Source: Bacteroidales bacterium UBA4070 (GTDB taxonomy: Bacteria > Bacteroidota > Bacteroidia > Bacteroidales > VadinHA17). From it: DNA of 64,000 bases. The DNA lies in assembly GCA_002383485.1 (NCBI GenBank), contig DFYY01000029.1, positions 1 to 64,000 on the forward strand, given 5' to 3'. The translations under genes were made by a program, and so were the position numbers. This document shows, piece after piece, positions 25,765 through 34,214 of this stretch. How positions within the stretch are numbered: position 1 is the stretch's first letter; every line of letters starts with the position of its first letter. The notes beneath the pieces were generated by a model, which saw only the letters and a program-made list of their open reading frames with translations, made no database searches and was not told the DNA's origin.

Positions 25765-27215
25765 AAAGACACAAAGTCAGACTTGCATTTCTGTTCCCGG
25801 CGCTCTTCGCCCTGGCGGGGTCTGCCTTTCCGGTAAACGCTGCCGGTCAGACCGGGCCGGACACAACTGCCATCGTGTACAAGTGCGATATAAAAAAGAT
25901 GATTGCCGCGCCCCTGTGGCGAAGTGTCAAGAAAAGCTTCGCCGAAGCGGATTCGGTCAATGCCGATTTCATGCTGATACATATGAATACCTACGGCGGG
26001 CAGGTTGACATCGCAGACTCGATGCGCACGCTGATACTCAACTATGATATCCCCGTTCTGGTTTTCATTGACAACCAGGCGATCTCTGCCGGAGCCCTGA
26101 TAGCCGTCTCGGCTGACAGTATCTACATGCGGTCAGGTGCCAGCATAGGCGCTGCCACCGTCGTTGACCAGTCCGGGCAGAAAATGCCCGACAAGTATCA
26201 GTCGTTCATGCGAGGCATGATGAGGGCCACAGCCGAATCCCACGGTAAAAAACCGGTGGTTAAGGACGGCGATACGACCTGGGTATGGCACCGTGACCCG
26301 GAGATCGCACAGGCAATGGTGGATCCTTCAATAATACTAAAAGGGATAGTGGACACCGGTCAGGTTCTGACACTTACAACACTTGAAGCCATTAAATATG
26401 GCTTCTGCGAGGGCGAGGCTGAGACCGTGGAGGAGGTCCTGGAGAGTGCGGGCATAAAGGAGTATACCATAAGGGAGCTGAAACTGACAATGGTAGACAG
26501 AATTATAATGCTGCTCGTCAACCCGGTTGTTTCAGGATTGCTGATAATGCTGATCATCGGGGGCATCTACTTCGAACTGCAGTCGCCCGGCGTGGGATTC
26601 CCGCTGGCTGCGGCTGGTTTCGCAGCACTGCTTTATTTCGCTCCACTGTACCTTGAAGGTGTTGCCGCAAACTGGCACCTCGTAATATTCATCGCAGGAA
26701 TAATCCTGTTACTTGTGGAGATCTTCGCTATTCCGGGATTCGGTGTCACCGGGGTCCTCGGGGTCCTCGGCATTGTGACAGGGCTGGCTCTTGTAATGGT
26801 AGATAAGATAGTCTTCCGTTTCGGACCTTCTATCGACGGTGTCAGGGAGATCGTCGGCGCCTTCGCGATTGTGCTTTCTTCCGCAGTCCTGGCTATTGGA
26901 CTGTCGCTGTGGCTCTCGCGAAAACTGTTTGCTCCCAACAGGCTGTTTGGCAGCCTGGCGCTTGAGACATCGGTGAACCAGGCGGACGGGTTTGAAAGCT
27001 TCGACTCTGAAAAGCTGCGGTCCATGGTTGGAAACAGTGGTATAGCCCATACAGTCCTGAAGCCGTCGGGAAAGGTGATAATAAGAGACATTGTCTATCC
27101 TGCCGTTGCAGAGACTGGCTTCATTCAAAGGGGAACAGCTGTTGTAGTCAGAAGGGAAGAGCAGGGTCAGCTCTACGTCGTGGCCGCCGAGAGTCAGGAA
27201 CCAGCGCGCGGATAA
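25761..27215 (+). CDS. NfeD-type membrane serine protease (ClpP-like plus NfeD domain)
   Basis: This 484-residue protein has a signal peptide (about 1-30) and a ClpP/SppA-like protease domain with the NTYGGQVD oxyanion segment and DNQAISAGALIA containing the likely nucleophile Ser. Several transmembrane helices follow (about 255-385), then a C-terminal NfeD beta-barrel (about 405-480). This is the long NfeD form, whose members are implicated in membrane-protein quality control. It is translationally coupled to mqnA. Confidence 0.87.
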   Translation: MKRHKVRLAFLFPALFALAGSAFPVNAAGQTGPDTTAIVYKCDIKKMIAAPLWRSVKKSFAEADSVNADFMLIHMNTYGGQVDIADSMRTLILNYDIPVLVFIDNQAISAGALIAVSADSIYMRSGASIGAATVVDQSGQKMPDKYQSFMRGMMRATAESHGKKPVVKDGDTTWVWHRDPEIAQAMVDPSIILKGIVDTGQVLTLTTLEAIKYGFCEGEAETVEEVLESAGIKEYTIRELKLTMVDRIIMLLVNPVVSGLLIMLIIGGIYFELQSPGVGFPLAAAGFAALLYFAPLYLEGVAANWHLVIFIAGIILLLVEIFAIPGFGVTGVLGVLGIVTGLALVMVDKIVFRFGPSIDGVREIVGAFAIVLSSAVLAIGLSLWLSRKLFAPNRLFGSLALETSVNQADGFESFDSEKLRSMVGNSGIAHTVLKPSGKVIIRDIVYPAVAETGFIQRGTAVVVRREEQGQLYVVAAESQEPARG

Positions 27216-27263
27216 CGGAAGGAAGAAGCGTCAGCACTGATCTGATGAAATACCGGGAGTGTT

Positions 27264-27698
27264 ATGAGGGTGAGATTGTACAAAAGAGGTGATTTCCCTG
27301 GAATAATGGAAGTCTGGAGTGCCACCGGGCTCAGCAGGCCTGAGCGGGGCGACGATGAGGCAACAATTGAGAGAAGCATTGCCATCGGAGGTACTATGCT
27401 CGTGATGTATGACCCGGATGATGACGACAGAATTACCGGAACATCATGGATCACGTTCGACGGCAGGAGGCTTCATCTCCACCACTTCGGAATAACGCCG
27501 GCACACCAGGGCAGGAAACTCTCGGCTCTGCTGCTTAAGGAATCACTACGCACAGTGAAGGAAAAGGGTTACCAGGTCAAGCTGGAAGTCCACAGGACAA
27601 ATGAAACTGCCGTAAGAATCTACAAAAAAGCGGGGTTTGAGTATCTGGGTGATTACGACGTTTACATAATCCGTGATATACAATCTATTGAAATTTAA
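27264..27698 (+). CDS. GNAT-family N-acetyltransferase
   Basis: This 144-residue protein has the GNAT fold. An N-terminal MRVRLYKRGDFPGIMEVW leads to the acetyl-CoA-binding motif HFGITPAHQGRKLSALLLKE around 75-94, and the C-terminal NETAVRIYKKAGFEYLGDY pattern. The acceptor substrate cannot be predicted. It lies 48 nt after the NfeD-type gene. Confidence 0.87.
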   Translation: MRVRLYKRGDFPGIMEVWSATGLSRPERGDDEATIERSIAIGGTMLVMYDPDDDDRITGTSWITFDGRRLHLHHFGITPAHQGRKLSALLLKESLRTVKEKGYQVKLEVHRTNETAVRIYKKAGFEYLGDYDVYIIRDIQSIEI

Positions 27699-27731
27699 AA
27701 TGTTAAAATAACATTAAAGAGTCCGTTTTAT

Positions 27732-27763
27732 TTGCCAAACGCTGGTTATTTTTAGTATATTTG
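27732..27763 (+). promoter_or_regulatory. Strong promoter (TTG-N21-TATATTTG)
   Basis: TTG at 27732-27734 and TATATTTG at 27756-27763 match the Bacteroidota -33/-7 elements with 21-nt spacing. They lie 24 nt upstream of the small DNA-binding protein gene. Confidence 0.75.
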
Positions 27764-27786
27764 AGAAAATCTATCCACAATAAATC

Positions 27787-28032
27787 ATGGCACGAACACT
27801 GACATTTGCACAATTGAGAAAGATCAAGGACCAGCTTCCTGACGGGAGCATAAGAAAGATAGCTGATGAACTGGCTATGGAAGAGGAGACCGTCAGAAAT
27901 TATTTCGGAGGCTGGAACTTTGACCGCGGACAGAGTGCCGGGATCCACATTGAAAAAGGACCCGAGGGGGGCATCGTCACCCTGGAGGACACTACCATAC
28001 TTGATCTTGCTGAAAGTATGCTGGCCCGCTGA
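27787..28032 (+). CDS. Small helix-turn-helix protein
   Basis: This 81-residue protein has a helix-turn-helix-like stretch (about 20-42, SIRKIADELAMEEETVRNYFGG) followed by a short acidic C-terminal part (LEDTTILDLAESML). It resembles small DNA-binding proteins annotated across Bacteroidota, with no known target. It has its own strong promoter upstream and a perfect-stem terminator downstream, so it is a one-gene transcript. Confidence 0.7.
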   Translation: MARTLTFAQLRKIKDQLPDGSIRKIADELAMEEETVRNYFGGWNFDRGQSAGIHIEKGPEGGIVTLEDTTILDLAESMLAR

Positions 28033-28054
28033 TTATGGTACTCAACCCTAACAG

Positions 28055-28090
28055 AAAGCAAAAGTTCTTACTTTTGCTTTTTTGCTTTTA
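28055..28090 (+). terminator. Terminator whose 3' arm contains a -7 promoter box
   Basis: A perfect 11-bp stem AAAGCAAAAGT/ACTTTTGCTTT with loop TCTT is followed by TTTGCTTTT. Its 3' arm contains TACTTTTG (28069-28076), which fits the TAnnTTTG -7 box and lies 18 nt upstream of the next start codon. Confidence 0.75.
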
Positions 28091-28093
28091 TTA

Positions 28094-28246
28094 ATGGCAC
28101 ATACCTTCATCAGGCAGGCAGAGGAAAAGCACGGGTCCCGGCTCAGGCATCTTGAATCTACCTACGGAATCTTCCCTGACCTGGTTGAGGAGATGGGAGG
28201 AAAGGCACAGACAGTTATTAGTTATTTCAGAGATAAAACCGGATGA
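28094..28246 (+). CDS. Small uncharacterised protein (50 aa) coupled to the M14 peptidase gene
   Basis: An ATG just after the terminator opens a 50-residue frame rich in charged residues, with a C-terminal VISYFRDKTG. It overlaps the next start codon as ATGA, which supports real translation and coupling. It has no signal peptide or recognisable domain. Confidence 0.55.
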   Translation: MAHTFIRQAEEKHGSRLRHLESTYGIFPDLVEEMGGKAQTVISYFRDKTG

Positions 28247-30024
28247 AAAAAAGAATCTTCAATCTCCTGCTGGCTGTAATGGTCACAGCCGGACTGCAGG
28301 CGCAGAAGTCTGCCAGCGCACCAGTACTTGCATATGATGAAAACCGAAGCCTCACCTGGGAGGAGGCAATAAGGTTCTATAAAGATCTTGACGAACGGTA
28401 TGAGGAGGCCACCCTCCTGGAGATGGGCATGACCGATGCCGGCCAACCCCTGCATCTCTTCATCATCTCATCCGACGGAGAGAGAGATCCTGCCGTGATG
28501 CATAACCAGGGTAAGGCCATAGTGCTTATCAACAACGGGATACACCCGGGTGAGCCCGAAGGCATTGATGCCAGTGCCCGGTTTGCAGCTGACCTGCTTG
28601 CAAACAGAGATGGAATGAAGAAGTACCTGCGCAACTGTTCCGTAGCCATCATACCGGTATATAACATAGGCGGGGCGCTGGCGCGAAGCCGCTACTGGCG
28701 CATAAACCAGAACGGACCCGATGAGAAGGGTGCAAGGCGAAACTCACGCTTCCTCGACCTGAACCGCGATTTCGTCAAGCAGGACTCACGCGACGCCCGT
28801 GCCTTCGCGGAGATTTACCGCTTCCTGGATCCGGATGTTTTTCTCGACACCCATACCACCAACGGCTCGGACCATCAGTTCACAGTGACACTCATCGCTA
28901 CCCAGCCCGAAAAGATGCACCCGGAAATGGAACAGTTCTTCCGCAATGACATGCTTAAAGAACTCTACACCCGGATGAAGGATGCTCATAAAAACGAGAT
29001 TGTCCCCTATGTCCAGTACACTGAAAGAGGTGAGATCAAGGCAATAATCGGATTTGAGGAGCATGCCTACTACTCAACAGGCTACTCCGCTCTCTTCAAC
29101 TCCTTCGGCTTTATGACCGAAACACTCGTCTATAAGCCCTACCTCGAAAGGGTGAAAGGTACTCTGCAGTTCATTACCGAACTGGTACGATACACATCAC
29201 TGAATTACAAGGAGATCCTACGGATGAGGGCCGAGGCCAACAGGCACACCCTGGAGGCCAGGGAATTTGTCATTGACTGGGAACAGGATACATTAAAATG
29301 GGATACCCTCCAATACCACGGATACCGTTACGAGGAAACGACCACACCCATCACCGGCAGAAAATCCGGGTTTTACAACCACGAAAAACCCTATACCGAA
29401 ACCATCAGGTACTACAACTATTTCAACCCTGCCGTCACCGTCACCGTCCCGGAGGCATACATCGTGCCGTTCGCCTGGGAGGAGGTAATTGATCGCCTCG
29501 TCATCAACGGCGTGAAAATGATGCAGTTGCAGAATGACACAACACTCACAGTGGAAACTTATTACATTGACAGCTTCGAGCCAGCCCGCAGGGCCACACA
29601 GGGGCACTACTTCAACAGTAAGGTGAAGCTCCGGACCGTAACCCAGGATGTTGAGTTTCTTAAGGGCGACTACATAGTCCCGGTCAGCCAGAGATCAAAA
29701 AAGTACATCGTCACGATGCTGGAGCCGCAGAGCGAATCGGGCTTCTTCGCCTGGAACTTCTTCGACTCGTTCCTCGAGGGCCAGGACTGGTACTCAGTCT
29801 GGGGCTTCGAGAGCCATCTCAAGGAACTGCTTGACCATGACCCGGCGCTTCGCGAAGCCTTTGAAAAGGCAAAACGTGAAGACTCCGCCGTGGCATCCGA
29901 TCCTGTGGCTCAGCTGCAGTGGCTCTATCAGCACACTCCTGCCTCAGAGCTGGAGAAAAGGACCAGGCTCTGCCCTGTCGGCAGGCTGATGAATGCAGGG
30001 AAAATGTTAAACTCCGGAAATTGA
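28243..30024 (+). CDS. Exported M14-family zinc metallocarboxypeptidase
   Basis: This 593-residue protein has a signal peptide (about 1-20). The M14 domain has INNGIHPGEPEG with zinc ligands H101 and E104, then FLDLNRDF, and DTHTTNGSDHQF with the third zinc His. The remaining roughly 250 residues form a C-terminal region of unknown fold. It should act on peptides in the periplasm or outside the cell. The substrate is unknown. Its start overlaps the small frame upstream, and the next gene starts within 6 nt of its stop. Confidence 0.87.
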   Translation: MKKRIFNLLLAVMVTAGLQAQKSASAPVLAYDENRSLTWEEAIRFYKDLDERYEEATLLEMGMTDAGQPLHLFIISSDGERDPAVMHNQGKAIVLINNGIHPGEPEGIDASARFAADLLANRDGMKKYLRNCSVAIIPVYNIGGALARSRYWRINQNGPDEKGARRNSRFLDLNRDFVKQDSRDARAFAEIYRFLDPDVFLDTHTTNGSDHQFTVTLIATQPEKMHPEMEQFFRNDMLKELYTRMKDAHKNEIVPYVQYTERGEIKAIIGFEEHAYYSTGYSALFNSFGFMTETLVYKPYLERVKGTLQFITELVRYTSLNYKEILRMRAEANRHTLEAREFVIDWEQDTLKWDTLQYHGYRYEETTTPITGRKSGFYNHEKPYTETIRYYNYFNPAVTVTVPEAYIVPFAWEEVIDRLVINGVKMMQLQNDTTLTVETYYIDSFEPARRATQGHYFNSKVKLRTVTQDVEFLKGDYIVPVSQRSKKYIVTMLEPQSESGFFAWNFFDSFLEGQDWYSVWGFESHLKELLDHDPALREAFEKAKREDSAVASDPVAQLQWLYQHTPASELEKRTRLCPVGRLMNAGKMLNSGN

Positions 30025-30029
30025 CGGCA

Positions 30030-31487
30030 GTGGCAGAGAAGAAGCTCAGCAGCAACTACGACAGTGAGGAATTCCGGAAACAGGGGCATGAACTGATAGA
30101 CGTCCTGGCTGACTATCTGAAAGATTCAACGACACGAAGTGATATGCACGTGCTGAATTACAGGGAGCCTGACGATCTTGTGAAGGAATATGCCTTTGAC
30201 CATCCATCAAACCGTGATCTGTCACTTGGCGGGTTCATCCGCAAGGTGATCGGCGACATGAATCACATGCATCATCCGCGGTTTGTGGGCCATCAGAACT
30301 CCCCTCCCCTCACGGCTGGCGTTATTGCGCAGATGTGCACCACGCTGCTCAACAACGGTGTGGCGGTCTATGAAATGGGTCCGGCAGCCATGGCTGCAGA
30401 ACGGAACGTGATAAGATACTTTGCAAAGCTCATCGGTTTTGGAGATGATGCTGACGGTATCTTCACCCACGGTGGCAGTGCAGGCAACCTGACAGGATTG
30501 CTGGCAGCCCGTCAGGCTATGAGTGAATACAATATCTGGGAAGAGGGAGTCAGACATGACAGGCCCGTGGGAATAATAGTCTCGGATCAGTCGCACTACA
30601 GCATCTCCCGCAATGCCAAAGTGATTGGCCTTGGAGGGAGATCAGTCATCCGGATACCTTATGACAGTCGGTATGCCATGAGGACGGACCTTCTCAGCGA
30701 GACTCTCAGGAGAGCGGAAGAGAAGGGCATACGGGTGATTTGTGTGGCGGCCAATGCCTGTTCCACCGCCACCGGCACCTATGACAACCTGGAGGAAGTT
30801 GCCGCCTTCTGCCGCGAGAACAAGCTGTGGTTCCATGTAGACGGGGCGCATGGCCTGGGCGTACTGTTCACTGAGAAATACCGTCATCTGGCACGCGGGC
30901 TTGAGCACGCTGATTCAGTGGTGATAGATTTTCACAAGATGCTGCTCACTCCCGGACTGAACACCATGGTTATCTTCCGTGACGGCCGGAGATCGTACGA
31001 GACCTTTGCACAGAAGGCAGGGTACCTCTTCGATAAGCAGGACGGCAATGAGTGGTATAACGGCGCCCGCAGAACGCTTGAATGCACCAAAAGCGGACTG
31101 GGCATCGTAGCCTGGACCGTAATAAAATACTATGGTGAAGAGGCACTCGGCAGCTATGTTGAGAGCAGACATGACCTGGCAGGGCGATTCGGCGATACGA
31201 TCCGGAAAACAGCGGACCTGGAACTGGCAGTGACACCGGAGTCAAACATTGTCTGCTTCAGGTACGCTCCGGCGGGTGCAGACGGTGACAGGCTGAACGA
31301 ACTGAACCGTGCCATCAGAAAGGCAGTGGTTCAAAGCGGTGAGTTCTATCTTGTCCAAACGGAGCTTGACAGATCAATCTGGCTGCGCACCTCGCTGATG
31401 AATGCCATGACTGATGATGCTGACCTGGAGAGGCTTATAAAAGCTGTTTTGAGGCACGGCGCGAAAATCGCCGGGGAACTTACCTGA
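30030..31487 (+). CDS. PLP-dependent group II decarboxylase
   Basis: This protein of about 485 residues uses a GTG at 30030, or a TTG at 30021. No ATG fits without deep overlap into the previous gene. It has the aromatic-amino-acid/diaminobutyrate decarboxylase fold, with FVGHQNSPPL, FTHGGSAGNLTGLLAAR, HVDGAHG and DFHKMLLTP, where the Lys binds PLP. It decarboxylates an amino acid to an amine and CO2. The substrate (aromatic amino acid, glutamate or diaminobutyrate) cannot be fixed from sequence. It converges with and overlaps the FAH gene by 8 nt. Confidence 0.85.
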   Translation: MAEKKLSSNYDSEEFRKQGHELIDVLADYLKDSTTRSDMHVLNYREPDDLVKEYAFDHPSNRDLSLGGFIRKVIGDMNHMHHPRFVGHQNSPPLTAGVIAQMCTTLLNNGVAVYEMGPAAMAAERNVIRYFAKLIGFGDDADGIFTHGGSAGNLTGLLAARQAMSEYNIWEEGVRHDRPVGIIVSDQSHYSISRNAKVIGLGGRSVIRIPYDSRYAMRTDLLSETLRRAEEKGIRVICVAANACSTATGTYDNLEEVAAFCRENKLWFHVDGAHGLGVLFTEKYRHLARGLEHADSVVIDFHKMLLTPGLNTMVIFRDGRRSYETFAQKAGYLFDKQDGNEWYNGARRTLECTKSGLGIVAWTVIKYYGEEALGSYVESRHDLAGRFGDTIRKTADLELAVTPESNIVCFRYAPAGADGDRLNELNRAIRKAVVQSGEFYLVQTELDRSIWLRTSLMNAMTDDADLERLIKAVLRHGAKIAGELT

Positions 31488-32091
31488 CAAAGAAATCGAG
31501 CACCGTCTCCCCTGCCAACCGGGCAACCAGGTTGTCACCCTTCTTTACAGGTCCCACCCCTGACGGCGTCCCCGTGAAAATGAGGTCGCCCGTCTTAAGA
31601 GTGTAATATCCGGACACATATTCAATTATCTCAGAAAAGCCGAAGATCAGATCCGAAGTATTCCCTTCCTGTCTGACCTCGCCGTTGACCTCGAGGGTAA
31701 AGCCAATGTCAGAGTGGTTAACAAATTTCTCTGCCGGCAGGAATGTGCCGACAGGGGCTGAACCGTCAAAGGTTTTTGAGAGTTCCCACGGATGGCCGGC
31801 CTGTGAGAACCGGTGCTGCAGGTCGCGAGCGGTGAAGTCTATTCCTACGGTTAGAGCATCATAGTATCGGTGTGCATACTTTGCTGCAATGCCCTTGCCA
31901 AGTTTTGAGATACGGAGTACAACCTCAGCCTCAAACTGCATATTCTTGGAGAAATCAGGCAGGAAGAAGGGCTTGTTCTTCTTCAGGAGAGCTGAATCAG
32001 GTTTCAGGAAGATCATCGGCTCCTGCGGAAGGGGCCGCCCCATCTCTGCCGCATGTTTTCGGTAATTGAGTCCGACACAGATAATCTTCAT
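31480..32091 (-). CDS. Fumarylacetoacetate hydrolase (FAH)-family enzyme
   Basis: This 203-residue protein has the core FAH domain: GLNYRKHAAEMG, PMIFLKPDSALL, the metal-binding EAEVVLRI, GIDFTARD, and TGTPSGVGPV near the end. Family members hydrolyse or decarboxylate beta-diketo acids such as oxaloacetate or acylpyruvates. At this size acylpyruvase or oxaloacetate decarboxylase activity is most likely. It is the last gene of a minus-strand run behind dnaN and the exonuclease. Confidence 0.85.
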   Translation of the reverse strand: MKIICVGLNYRKHAAEMGRPLPQEPMIFLKPDSALLKKNKPFFLPDFSKNMQFEAEVVLRISKLGKGIAAKYAHRYYDALTVGIDFTARDLQHRFSQAGHPWELSKTFDGSAPVGTFLPAEKFVNHSDIGFTLEVNGEVRQEGNTSDLIFGFSEIIEYVSGYYTLKTGDLIFTGTPSGVGPVKKGDNLVARLAGETVLDFFVR

Positions 32092-32171
32092 CCTTCAGAG
32101 AAATTCACACACAAAATTTATCTTCATATTTTGCCTTACCGCGGGGCCGGCAGGTCTTCTTAATTGCAGTC

Positions 32172-32942
32172 TCACGCCTTTCCGAACGAACGGACCTTGA
32201 CGGCGGTGATCACCTGCTTGGTATTCTGTGGAAAATCGCCGTTCATCATCCACGAGTAATACGACGGTTCCTCCTTAAACACCAGCTCCACAGGCTTCCC
32301 CTTGTGTTTTCCGAAGTTGAAAACCTCCACTCCCTGTTCATTGAACACAATGCGACCCGCAAGGTCAGCATTATTGTTAAAGGCGCTGAATACAGAGAGC
32401 TTGTCAATATCATTCTCCAGGTCAGTGTACCTGTCAAGCTGTGCCTTCAGTATCTCATAGGTTGCGGCTGTGTCTGCCTGTGCGCTGTGGGCGTTCTCCA
32501 GGTCCCTGTTGCAGTAAAATTTATAGGCAGCGCTGAGGGTCCTCTGTTCCTTCTTGTGGAAGATGACCTGGACATCGACGTACTTGTGGCGTGCAGGGTT
32601 GAAATCGACATTAACCCTTAGAAACTCCTCGCAGAGAATCGGAATGTCGAACTTCATCGAGTTGAAGCCGGCAAGGTCACATCCTTCGAGGAAGGAAGCT
32701 ATTCGCCTTGCGACATCCCTGAAGTGCGGTTCATTTGCCACCTCTGCATCGGTGATGCCGTGCACGCGTGTTGCCTCCGGCGAAATGGGAATGCCGGGGT
32801 TAAGCCTGAGAGTGAGCCACTCCTCTGCGCCTCCCGGAGAGACCTTCAGTGCGGAAAACTCTACGATACGGTCAGTAGTGATGTTGACCCCGGTGGTTTC
32901 CAGATCAAGGATGACCAGGGGTTTTCTTAGTTTTAATTCCAT
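32172..32942 (-). CDS. DnaQ-like 3'-5' exonuclease
   Basis: This 256-residue protein has a DEDDh exonuclease domain: ILDLETTG at 11-18 with two acidic ligands, the FNSMKFDIPIL motif and HSAQADTAAT with the catalytic His and Asp. A C-terminal extension with FNFGKHKGK and SYYSWMMNGDFP resembles that of exonuclease X-like proteins. It probably removes mismatched 3' ends in replication or repair. It lies 13 nt after dnaN and is probably co-transcribed. Confidence 0.9.
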   Translation of the reverse strand: MELKLRKPLVILDLETTGVNITTDRIVEFSALKVSPGGAEEWLTLRLNPGIPISPEATRVHGITDAEVANEPHFRDVARRIASFLEGCDLAGFNSMKFDIPILCEEFLRVNVDFNPARHKYVDVQVIFHKKEQRTLSAAYKFYCNRDLENAHSAQADTAATYEILKAQLDRYTDLENDIDKLSVFSAFNNNADLAGRIVFNEQGVEVFNFGKHKGKPVELVFKEEPSYYSWMMNGDFPQNTKQVITAVKVRSFGKA

Positions 32943-32955
32943 TTTTCCCTGGTTC

Positions 32956-34098
32956 TCAGGCGTTGATCATCATTGGCATGAGCAGCATCAGGAGGTCTTC
33001 ATCCTCATTCGCCGGCTCGGCGGGAAGGAAGAGACCAGCCCTGGTGGGATCTGCAAGCTCAATTACAACATCCTGTGATGCAATGTTTGAGAGTATCTCC
33101 AGCAGGAAGACCGACTTGAAGCCTATCTCCATGTCATCACCCTCGTAAAGGCACTTGTGGCGCTCATAGGCTGAGATGGAGAAGTCAATATCCTGTGCTG
33201 AAACGGTAATCTGGTTAGGGCTGAACTGTAGCTTGACCAGGTTACTGGCCTGGTTTGAGAAGACAGAGACCCTGCGCAGTATGTTGTAGAACTCGAGTCT
33301 GTCAATGCGGACCTTTCTCGGGTTGTTTTTCGGTATAACCGAATTGTAGTTCGGATAGTTGCCCTCAACGAGGCGGCAAACCACCTTATAATCAGAAAGG
33401 GTAAAGAAGGCGTTTCTGTCGTCGAACTCAACCGAGACCACGCCGCTTTCCCTGGGGAGAATGTTTTTGAGCAGTGAGGCAGGTTTCTTCGGCAGGATGA
33501 ATGATGCCTCATCGTCAGCCTTTGCGTCACTTCTCTGGTATCTTACCAGCTTGTGTGCATCGGAAGCAACAAACGTAAGCTTCGATGCCGATGCCTCAAA
33601 GAGGATGCCGCCCATCACGGGGCGAAGCTCATCATCAGCCGTTGCAAAGAGGGTCCTGGAGATCCCTGCCAGCAGCACATCTGCAGGAACGTTGAATCCG
33701 AAACGCTTCTCCTTCTTGATGACCGGCAGCAACGGGAAATCGATCCCGTTCTGACCCACAACGCTGAAACGGCCGTTCTCGGAGTTTATAACTGCAGCCA
33801 GTGTGTCAGGATTGATATCAAATGTAAGAGGCTGCTCGGAGAACTCCTTGAGCGACTCAAGCAACAGCCTGGCTGGCAACGCCACCGTACCGCTTCCCGT
33901 AATGTTGTCAAGCCGCATGTGTGTGATGAGAGTCGACTCCAGGTCGGAAGCCGTGATCTCCAGATCATTGCCGCTGATATTGAATAGAAAATTGTCAAGA
34001 ATAGGAAGGGTATTCTTTGAACTGATCACCCTGCTTATGGCCTGCAGGTGACCCAGAAGCTCTGTGCTTGATACAACAAATTTCATATTGTCATTCAT
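32956..34098 (-). CDS. dnaN: DNA polymerase III beta sliding clamp
   Basis: This 380-residue protein (376 if the second ATG at 34086 is used) has the three repeated clamp domains. Recognisable segments are LPILDNFLF, FSVVGQNGIDFPLLP and the C-terminal LMLLMPMMI. It encircles DNA and tethers the polymerase. It is preceded by gldFG on the same strand, an order known from other Bacteroidota. Confidence 0.97.
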   Translation of the reverse strand: MNDNMKFVVSSTELLGHLQAISRVISSKNTLPILDNFLFNISGNDLEITASDLESTLITHMRLDNITGSGTVALPARLLLESLKEFSEQPLTFDINPDTLAAVINSENGRFSVVGQNGIDFPLLPVIKKEKRFGFNVPADVLLAGISRTLFATADDELRPVMGGILFEASASKLTFVASDAHKLVRYQRSDAKADDEASFILPKKPASLLKNILPRESGVVSVEFDDRNAFFTLSDYKVVCRLVEGNYPNYNSVIPKNNPRKVRIDRLEFYNILRRVSVFSNQASNLVKLQFSPNQITVSAQDIDFSISAYERHKCLYEGDDMEIGFKSVFLLEILSNIASQDVVIELADPTRAGLFLPAEPANEDEDLLMLLMPMMINA

Positions 34099-34214
34099 TT
34101 AAGTTTTTCCGAAAACTGAACTCTGCAGACCGGTAACTCATTGATTATAAATATAGTCTGCTTTAAAAACCGGTTTATCAATATTACAAAAAAATATCTT
34201 ACCCTCAAACAAAT

